From Acinetobacter portensis (lineage in GTDB: Bacteria > Pseudomonadota > Gammaproteobacteria > Pseudomonadales > Moraxellaceae): DNA of 64,000 bases. The notes beneath the pieces are model-generated. The model was not told the DNA's origin. It did no database searches and worked only from the letters and a program-made list of their open reading frames with translations. Positions 57,543-64,000 of this stretch are shown here, in pieces. Numbering within the stretch: the stretch's first letter is position 1; the number at the start of each line of letters is the position of its first letter. Location: positions 1,054,001 to 1,118,000 of the forward strand of contig NZ_CP096120.1 of the NCBI RefSeq assembly GCF_023158935.1, in the 5' to 3' direction. Both the position numbers and the translations under genes were made by a program.

Positions 57543-60164
57543 TTAGAGTTTTTCTTTTAAAGCATAAAGTTGTTCAAGTGCTTGTCGTGGCGTTAAGTTA
57601 TCTACATCAATAGAATGAAGATATTCTAAAGCAGGAGATTTCTTCTCAATTTCAATAACACGCTCAATAACTTCCACTTCTGGCTCAATTGCAAATAAGT
57701 CATTTTGCACAGAAGATGCCACCGTTTTTTGCTGTTGTTTCTCTAAAATTTTTAAACGGTTTTGTGCATCTTTAATTACATTTGCAGGAATACCTGCAAG
57801 TTTTGCAACCTGTAAACCGTGACTTTGACTCGCAGGACCTTGCTGAACTTTATGTAATAAAATTAAATTGCCATTTAATTCTTTTGCTGTTACATGATAG
57901 TTATCTATACCTGTTTCTTTACTTAGCTCTGTTAATTCAAAATAGTGAGTTGCAAACAAACATAAGCATTTAATACGTTTTGTTAAATCTAAAACACACG
58001 CCCAAGCTAAAGATAAACCATCGTAAGTACTTGTACCACGTCCAACCTCATCCATTAAAACTAAAGATTGATTAGTTGCGTGATGTAAAATTTGCGATGT
58101 TTCAGTCATTTCTACCATAAACGTAGATTTGCCTGTAGATAAATCATCGGCTGAGCCAATTCGTGTAAATACACGATCAATTGGTCCTAAAATTGAAGCT
58201 TGAGCAGGAACATAACTACCGCAATAGGCAAGCAAAGCAATAAGCGCTGTTTGGCGCATAAAGGTCGATTTACCACCCATGTTTGGCCCTGTAATAATCG
58301 CCATACGATGATTAAAATCTAGGGTTGTATCATTAGGGGTAAAAGCGGATTTACTTAATTCTTCAACAACAGGATGACGACCTGCAACTATTTTAAGACC
58401 AATTTCAGGGCTAAATTCAGGGCGGTTCCAACTACGTAAACGTGCTTGATGTGCAAAATTAGCAAGCATATCAATTTGTGCAATTGCTGCACTCATCATT
58501 TGTAAATTGCCAATATCTGCACGAAGTTCATCTAGTAGCATTTCAAAAAGCATTTTTTCACGTGCAAGCGCGCGCGATTCACTTGAAAGTACTTTGTCTT
58601 CAAAAGATTTTAATTCTGGAGTAATGTAGCGCTCAGCATTTTTGAGCGTTTGACGACGAATATAATGATCGGGAGCTTGCTCGGCTTGGGCGCGTGTAAG
58701 CTCGATGTAATAACCACTCACACGGTTATAGCCAATTTTTAAAGTTGAAATTCCTGTGTTTTCACGTTCTTGGATTTCTAAATCAATTAAGAATTGACCT
58801 GCGTGATCACGAATTTTACGCAGTTCATCAAGCTCACTGTCGAAACCTTCGGCAATCACATTACCGTCACGTAATAAAACTGGTGGATTTTCTACAATTG
58901 CAGACATTAAACGTTCATGCAAACCATGAAAATCACCTAATTCATCGTTTAATTGTTGAATAAGTTTAGATTGTTGAACCGATATAATGGGTTTAATTGC
59001 GTGACGTAAAAATGGAATTTGTGCACAAGTTTGACGTAATTGAACTAAATCTCGTGGACGTGCACTACCTAAAGCAATACGGCTTAGCACACGTTCAATA
59101 TCCCCAATTTCTTTTAAAACTAAACGAACAGGTTCTTCGTGGTAGCCTTTTAAAAGCACAGTTGTTGCATCTAAGCGATCATCTAAAATTGCTGTATCAC
59201 GTAAGGGTTGCATCAGGGTACGGCTAAGTAAGCGTCCACCCATTGCAGTTTTACAATCGTTAATCAGTTGAAATAAAGATGTACCATGTTCAAAAAGTGG
59301 TTCAATAAGTTCTAAATTACGACGTGTTACAGGATCTAAGGCAATAAAGTCACTGCTTTGTTCCAGCTGAATTGAGCGAATATGTGGTAAGGCTGTTTTT
59401 TGAGTTTCTTTCGCATAATGAATGAGTGCTGCGGCAGCTGCTTTTGCCAAAGGTAAATGATCGATACCAAAACCTGAAAGCGTAGATACACCAAGCTGAT
59501 CGCATAATGTCTTTTGTGCATTATTTAAATTGAAATCGACATTTGGACGCTTGGTAATTGGGCAATCTAAAAGTCGTTTAATATCTTCCACAATATTTGG
59601 GTCGATAATATTCTCATCAATCACAATTTCACTTGGCATTAAACGTGAAAGTTCAATGCTTAATTGTTCTGTTTTGTATTCTTGTTGTTGAACTTTAAAA
59701 ATACCTGCACTTAGGTCAAGTAGGGCTATACCAATTTGATTTTGCTGAATGCAAATAGAGACTAAGTTTGAGGATTGATGTGCAGTAAGAAGAGCATCAT
59801 CTGTGAGCGTTCCAGGCGTAATAATACGTACAACACCACGTTCAACAGGGCCTTTTCCTGTTACTTCACCAAGTTGTTCGCAAATTACAACAGTTTCGCC
59901 TTTCTTTACTAAGCGCGCTAAATAACCTTCCGCTGCATGATAAGGAACACCTGCCATTGGAATAGGATTTCCGTTGGCTTTACCACGATGTGTAAGTGTA
60001 ATACCTAATATTTTTGCTGCTTTTTGAGCATCATCAAAAAATAATTCGTAAAAATCGCCCATGCGATAAAACATCAATGAATGAGGATGCTGCATTTTTA
60101 TTTTTAAATATTGCTGCATCATCGGTGTATGGTTAGAAAGATCAGTCATTGAAAAGTTCGTCAT
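57543..60164 (-). CDS. mutS: DNA mismatch repair protein MutS
   Basis: An 873-residue mismatch sensor and ABC-type ATPase. The N-terminal domain has the mismatch-contacting [11 protein letters not shown] motif; connector, lever and clamp domains follow. Walker [10 protein letters not shown] and Walker [14 protein letters not shown] are near residues 620-700, and a helix-turn-helix dimer interface precedes a C-terminal tail. The ATG at 60164 follows a possible GTG at 60167; no strong binding site decides the start. Confidence 0.97.
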   Translation of the reverse strand: MTNFSMTDLSNHTPMMQQYLKIKMQHPHSLMFYRMGDFYELFFDDAQKAAKILGITLTHRGKANGNPIPMAGVPYHAAEGYLARLVKKGETVVICEQLGEVTGKGPVERGVVRIITPGTLTDDALLTAHQSSNLVSICIQQNQIGIALLDLSAGIFKVQQQEYKTEQLSIELSRLMPSEIVIDENIIDPNIVEDIKRLLDCPITKRPNVDFNLNNAQKTLCDQLGVSTLSGFGIDHLPLAKAAAAALIHYAKETQKTALPHIRSIQLEQSSDFIALDPVTRRNLELIEPLFEHGTSLFQLINDCKTAMGGRLLSRTLMQPLRDTAILDDRLDATTVLLKGYHEEPVRLVLKEIGDIERVLSRIALGSARPRDLVQLRQTCAQIPFLRHAIKPIISVQQSKLIQQLNDELGDFHGLHERLMSAIVENPPVLLRDGNVIAEGFDSELDELRKIRDHAGQFLIDLEIQERENTGISTLKIGYNRVSGYYIELTRAQAEQAPDHYIRRQTLKNAERYITPELKSFEDKVLSSESRALAREKMLFEMLLDELRADIGNLQMMSAAIAQIDMLANFAHQARLRSWNRPEFSPEIGLKIVAGRHPVVEELSKSAFTPNDTTLDFNHRMAIITGPNMGGKSTFMRQTALIALLAYCGSYVPAQASILGPIDRVFTRIGSADDLSTGKSTFMVEMTETSQILHHATNQSLVLMDEVGRGTSTYDGLSLAWACVLDLTKRIKCLCLFATHYFELTELSKETGIDNYHVTAKELNGNLILLHKVQQGPASQSHGLQVAKLAGIPANVIKDAQNRLKILEKQQQKTVASSVQNDLFAIEPEVEVIERVIEIEKKSPALEYLHSIDVDNLTPRQALEQLYALKEKL

Positions 60165-60254
60165 CACATTAATTAAGTCATTTATGCATTCGATTTTAGC
60201 AGTCTTTTAGCGAAAAACTACCTATTGACTGGGCTTATTCTGTTATAAAAATAA

Positions 60255-61478
60255 TCAAATGACTATGCGATTGAGAGATTCAATTTGGTACCGATTACGT
60301 CCTAAGTTTTTAGCTTCGTATAATTTCTTATCAGCCTCTTCAATAAAATCACGTAATAGATCATCTGGATTAGGAATAGTTGTAACCACACCTAAACTAA
60401 CAGTTATATTTGTGCAAATAGGACTATCTGGATGTTTTATTTCAAGATTTTTAATATTGTGTAAAATTAAACTTGCAATTTCCGCTGCCTTTTCTGTACT
60501 TGTTTGAGGAAATACCAATAAAAACTCTTCTCCACCATAACGAGCTGCTATTTCTGAGTGATTGTTCGTTATGCTTTTTAGCGCGACAGCAATAGATTGT
60601 AGGCAATTATCACCAGAAATATGTCCTAAGTTATCATTATAATTTTTAAAGTAATCTATATCTAACATAATGATAGATATAGGTTCTTGTTGTTTAATTG
60701 CTAAAGTCCATTCGGCTTCTAAAATTCGATTTAAATAGCGTCTATTGGCTAATCCTGTGAGTGGATCGAGCAATGAAAGTTCCTCAAGTAACTGTGCTTG
60801 ATCGGATATTTCTTTTTGTGTGGTTTCAATAATACAGTTTTGAAGATAGTTTTCACGATGTTGCCGATCTATGACATAACATAAAGACATGCCTAAGAAA
60901 CTGCTAAAAATATAAGTGTGTATTAAATAAGTCCAATCAATATATAAATTATAATAATTTGAAAAAAATACACCAACTAATCCTCCTATCCAGCCAGAAA
61001 TAATAGCTGTATAGAAGCGAAGTCCGATAAAAGCATAAATAATAACAACCGCATACATCATGGCTGCATGTAATAGTGCTGTATTATAGGTTGTTGTTAA
61101 TAAATTAATAATAACAAATGTTATAGAAACAGCACTTAGAGCACCTATCCCCATATAGATATCGAAATATTTAGACCATGATTTTTTGAATGAACATAGC
61201 CAAGCACTGAAAATAATAATACCAACCCATTTATATAAAGATAGCCATAAATTTTTTAAATAAAGGTCAGATATATTTTGATAAACGCCCCAAGTTAAAA
61301 AGGCATATAAAATTAAGACCAAAGGTGCTCGATACCTAAATTCAAAAGCAGCCGCAGAGCGATATTGCTTTCTATAGATATTTTCAATTGGTTTAGAAAA
61401 ATATAAAAAATTTAATTTTTTAGTAATCAGCTTATTAATATGATCACGAGTTAAATTTTTTGTACCATGTAATTTCAT
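60255..61478 (-). CDS. membrane-bound GGDEF diguanylate cyclase
   Basis: A 407-residue protein. About five or six membrane helices (residues 48-210) are followed by a short coiled-coil linker and a GGDEF domain (about 235-400) with the active motif GGEEF, the DIDYFKNYND metal/substrate block and LARNRY-like end. It should make cyclic di-GMP in response to a membrane or periplasmic signal. The RxxD inhibitory site expected five residues before GGEEF reads N-H-S-E, so feedback inhibition may be absent. The sensor part is not a named domain that I recognise. Confidence 0.88.
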   Translation of the reverse strand: MKLHGTKNLTRDHINKLITKKLNFLYFSKPIENIYRKQYRSAAAFEFRYRAPLVLILYAFLTWGVYQNISDLYLKNLWLSLYKWVGIIIFSAWLCSFKKSWSKYFDIYMGIGALSAVSITFVIINLLTTTYNTALLHAAMMYAVVIIYAFIGLRFYTAIISGWIGGLVGVFFSNYYNLYIDWTYLIHTYIFSSFLGMSLCYVIDRQHRENYLQNCIIETTQKEISDQAQLLEELSLLDPLTGLANRRYLNRILEAEWTLAIKQQEPISIIMLDIDYFKNYNDNLGHISGDNCLQSIAVALKSITNNHSEIAARYGGEEFLLVFPQTSTEKAAEIASLILHNIKNLEIKHPDSPICTNITVSLGVVTTIPNPDDLLRDFIEEADKKLYEAKNLGRNRYQIESLNRIVI

Positions 61479-61596
61479 ATTAGGGTACTACTTATAATAT
61501 GTTGTTTTTGTGGTTATTTATCAATCAATAGCATATTTAATTTGGTAGATGCAAGTTATTTCATTCAAGACGGATTTACAGCGTGAAAAATAAGAA

Positions 61597-61623
61597 AGCC
61601 CAACTTAAGTTATAAGTTGGGCT
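61597..61623 (-). terminator. terminator after the lipoprotein hydrolase gene
   Basis: The 11-bp stem AGCCCAACTTA/TAAGTTGGGCT has a 5-nt loop, followed on the minus strand by a short T-rich stretch. Confidence 0.7.
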
Positions 61624-61650
61624 TGAGTAAAAATCTTGTATTGAATACGG

Positions 61651-63654
61651 TTATTTATGCAAACCTAAATCCATCAAATGAAGTTTTAAAACTCGACGAA
61701 GCTCTAAAACAGCTTCTGGTGTTTCCTGAATAGAGTGACCACCTTTAATGATTTTTTCAGAAATTGCACCATCTAAATGTGCACTACTATATGGAACAAT
61801 ATCATCGGAAATAATATTTAAATCATCACTTAAAGTATTGTTACCAATAATGCTGTGATATTTAAAGCCTTTATAAGGTATGACATTTTTCGTAATTTCA
61901 GTGAATTTCGAGTTATTGCTTAAATCACTCGGGCCATTTTGAATGAGTCCATTACCAACTTCTTTACCAAAGTTTTTCAAATTACCATCTTGTACTGTAT
62001 CTGCAAGGGCACCAAGAAAAGCACCAGGGAGTTTAATAATTTTGCGTGCAGCCAATGTAAACCAGCGGTCAGCGAATTCGGTTCCTCTATGTGGTGAAGC
62101 AAGGAAAATTGCGCGGCTAAAATTAGGTACATGATTCATTTGCAAACGTGATTTAAATAAAGGGTCATTTTTATATTTGTTGGCACGACTATTATTTAAC
62201 AGGGCAACTGCGGGCTTCACTAAGTCTGCATCACTCACAAGTAAGCGAGAAATAATACCACCCATACTATGACCAATTAGCACAGCATCTTTTTTTGCAG
62301 ATGCATTTGGTGCAACTTGATTGAATGTTTGCGTAATAAGTGCATAAATTTGAAAGCGACTTTCTAAAATAGGCATATTGGTAGAATAGAAAACTTGCCA
62401 AACTTGGTAATTATCGCGTAATACAGGATCACCCATGATATCGTTTGTTAAGCGTACCCAAGCTTCAGGACTACTTGCCAAACCATGAACTAGAACAATA
62501 ACTTTTTTATTTGGATTGTAAGGTTCAAGCATAAATAGATGGGGCAGTGTTATACGATCATCACGGTCAATCAGTGATAAAAATGCAGCACGAACAAGAT
62601 TATTTTCAGCCAACCATAGACCATAAGGTGCAGAAAAGTTTGCAGCTAATGGATAAGATTTACCTGAAATTTGTGCAGTATCGTGATTGTAAGGATCATA
62701 CACATTTAAATTTAATACTTTGCTATTTATAATTTCATCAACACTTGATGCTTTTTCAGGCTCAACGGTAACCGTGACTGCTAAATAACGCGCATCATGA
62801 ATATTGGGGTTACTTCCATTTGGGTATTTATGGTTGAGTGGGTCTGTAATATAAGGTGTTTTTTTGCTGCGATTCGCTTTTTCATTTGCATCATTTAAAA
62901 CCACAAGAAATTCTGAGCCAAAACCATCACGGCGTGTAATCGATCTCAACCCTGAAAAGTTCATGCTATAGGTAGACATGATACTTTCTATTTTTTGTGT
63001 TCTAAGTGACGGGTAATTGTCAAAATTGATGTTGTATAAGCTTTTCCCAATTTCAATTTGAGGTTTAAATTGGGTATTTTTATATCTTAGTGAATATGCA
63101 TTTGAAAGTTTTGCAATCGCTTGATTATAGAAATCTCGAATTTGTACTTGTCTGTTGTCAAAAATACGATCATTCACATTACGCTTGGTTTTAAACATAT
63201 ATGCATAGCTATAACGAATACTTTGATCGAGCATATGCAGCTGATTGTCTAAGCAAGTATCATAATTTTGCTGAATGATTTTTTGTTTTTCTTCTGAGCG
63301 ATGGCTCGTCAAGACACTTGTTTTACAGTGTGATGAATTTTCATAGGCAAGTGCTTTTGCAAGATAAAGTTCACTCGCTGTAGAGAGGAGTTGTTCATCT
63401 TGAATTTGAGAAATTTCTTTTAATTCTTTAACGCAATGTTCAGGATTGTCTGTACAAACTTTTGCCTCTCGACCAGTCATAGACAAAACATTTAGACTTG
63501 CTTCACTTAATTTATTACGTGACAAAATGCTATCACGTTCATTTGCGATGGTGGTATTTAGAGAAACATTTTTAACACTGACAACCTGACAACCTGAAAG
63601 TAATAACGTACTTAGGGCAGCAAGGAATGTTATTTTTTTTATAAGCGTAGCCAT
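61651..63654 (-). CDS. alpha/beta-hydrolase lipoprotein
   Basis: A protein of 667 residues. With the start at 63654 it has a lipoprotein signal ending in LLSGC, so it is probably tethered to a membrane. The first 380 residues are a large domain that I cannot name. The C-terminal part is an alpha/beta hydrolase: oxyanion motif VLVHGLASSPEAW near residue 390, nucleophile elbow GHSMGG, and a late histidine in GGHSIQE. It resembles esterase/lipase-type proteins; the substrate is unknown. An in-frame start at 63687 would spoil the signal peptide. Confidence 0.8.
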   Translation of the reverse strand: MATLIKKITFLAALSTLLLSGCQVVSVKNVSLNTTIANERDSILSRNKLSEASLNVLSMTGREAKVCTDNPEHCVKELKEISQIQDEQLLSTASELYLAKALAYENSSHCKTSVLTSHRSEEKQKIIQQNYDTCLDNQLHMLDQSIRYSYAYMFKTKRNVNDRIFDNRQVQIRDFYNQAIAKLSNAYSLRYKNTQFKPQIEIGKSLYNINFDNYPSLRTQKIESIMSTYSMNFSGLRSITRRDGFGSEFLVVLNDANEKANRSKKTPYITDPLNHKYPNGSNPNIHDARYLAVTVTVEPEKASSVDEIINSKVLNLNVYDPYNHDTAQISGKSYPLAANFSAPYGLWLAENNLVRAAFLSLIDRDDRITLPHLFMLEPYNPNKKVIVLVHGLASSPEAWVRLTNDIMGDPVLRDNYQVWQVFYSTNMPILESRFQIYALITQTFNQVAPNASAKKDAVLIGHSMGGIISRLLVSDADLVKPAVALLNNSRANKYKNDPLFKSRLQMNHVPNFSRAIFLASPHRGTEFADRWFTLAARKIIKLPGAFLGALADTVQDGNLKNFGKEVGNGLIQNGPSDLSNNSKFTEITKNVIPYKGFKYHSIIGNNTLSDDLNIISDDIVPYSSAHLDGAISEKIIKGGHSIQETPEAVLELRRVLKLHLMDLGLHK

Positions 63655-63721
63655 AGGTTTACTACATAAAATCCGATTTTTTATCATACGATTTTTTTGT
63701 GTGATTTCAATCGTTAAGTAT

Positions 63722-63747
63722 AAAAAAAGACCGTATAAACGGTCTTA
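63722..63747 (-). terminator. terminator of the last (partial) gene
   Basis: The stem AAGACCGT/ACGGTCTT has a 4-nt loop, followed on the minus strand by a run of seven T. Confidence 0.8.
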
Positions 63748-63765
63748 ATTTGGTAACAAGTTGAG

Positions 63766-64000
63766 TTATTTAGTTGGATTCATAACTTGCCATACATTCC
63801 AACGACCTTTTTTCTCAATTTCATTAATTAAGCGATCTGCTACATTAGCTTCTTGAGGATATTGAAGTTTGTAATTTTTTAGGGTTTGAACAGCATTTTT
63901 CTTCTGTTCCATCGCTAAATAATTGTTTGTTGCAGATAAATAAGCTTCTTGAACGCCAGCTTTCATCGCTTTGTCTAAATAAGAAATTGCTTCGCGTTGA
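63766..64000 (-). CDS. C-terminal fragment of a TPR-like protein, cut by the window edge
   Basis: The frame is open from the stop at 63766 to the window end, giving at least 78 residues; the ATG at 63966 is internal. Helical repeats of the type YLDKAMKAGVQEAYLSATNNYLAMEQKKNAVQTLKNY suggest tetratricopeptide repeats. The remainder of the gene lies beyond 64000 on this strand. No function can be assigned. Confidence 0.6.
   Translation of the reverse strand, partial: QREAISYLDKAMKAGVQEAYLSATNNYLAMEQKKNAVQTLKNYKLQYPQEANVADRLINEIEKKGRWNVWQVMNPTK

Overview
This window reads as a chromosomal segment of an Acinetobacter-type gammaproteobacterium. The DNA is AT-rich, and the gene neighbourhoods are those of the Moraxellaceae/Pseudomonadales: alaS-lysC-csrA, hisZ-purA, crp divergent from an osmC-family gene, pyrB with a metal-site-deficient pyrC', cvpA-purF, and rpsU divergent from tsaD. 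CsrA carries the long Q/N-rich tail seen in Acinetobacter. An 1101-bp insertion sequence matches the size, 13-bp ends and 5-bp target duplication that I recall for ISAba11. I do not assign a species.

Layout: 1-5.3 kb holds a small membrane protein, a candidate small RNA, purine permease plus adenine/adenosine deaminase, two related four-cysteine envelope proteins flanking a cytochrome b561, and rnhB. 5.3-14.2 kb holds csrA, lysC and alaS on the minus strand, then epd-like, hisZ and purA. 14.3-21 kb holds small envelope genes, an M48 lipoprotein, a Tas-like reductase, crp/osmC and clpB with a heat-shock-type promoter. 21-27.4 kb holds rlmKL, a hypothetical, a D,D-carboxypeptidase and an M61 peptidase. 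27.4-29.8 kb is the accessory spot: a PD-(D/E)XK nuclease-family gene cut by the insertion sequence. 29.8-41 kb holds rluE, pyrB-pyrC', trmB, a SulP transporter, a GST, thiSG, rpoH and tusA. 41-51 kb holds a cold-shock gene, a DEAD-box helicase, gpsA, sixA, pyrD, cvpA-purF and a degenerate M48 protein. 51-64 kb holds a HolD-like protein, a hydroxyacid dehydrogenase, a BepA-like protease, yqeY-rpsU/tsaD, mutS, a diguanylate cyclase, a large lipoprotein hydrolase and the end of a further gene.

How the genes fit together: purine metabolism is well represented (uptake, deamination, purA, purF), as is pyrimidine synthesis (pyrB, pyrC', pyrD). Stress control is represented by rpoH, clpB, crp, csrA and a cold-shock gene. 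Envelope quality control is represented by two M48 proteases, one M48-like pseudoprotease and a PBP5-type carboxypeptidase. The window is mostly housekeeping. No CRISPR array, prophage, rRNA or tRNA was recognised. The clearest unusual features are the insertion-split nuclease with a restorable 411-codon frame, the paired four-cysteine proteins, the pseudoprotease, the divergent psi-subunit candidate and the candidate sRNA.
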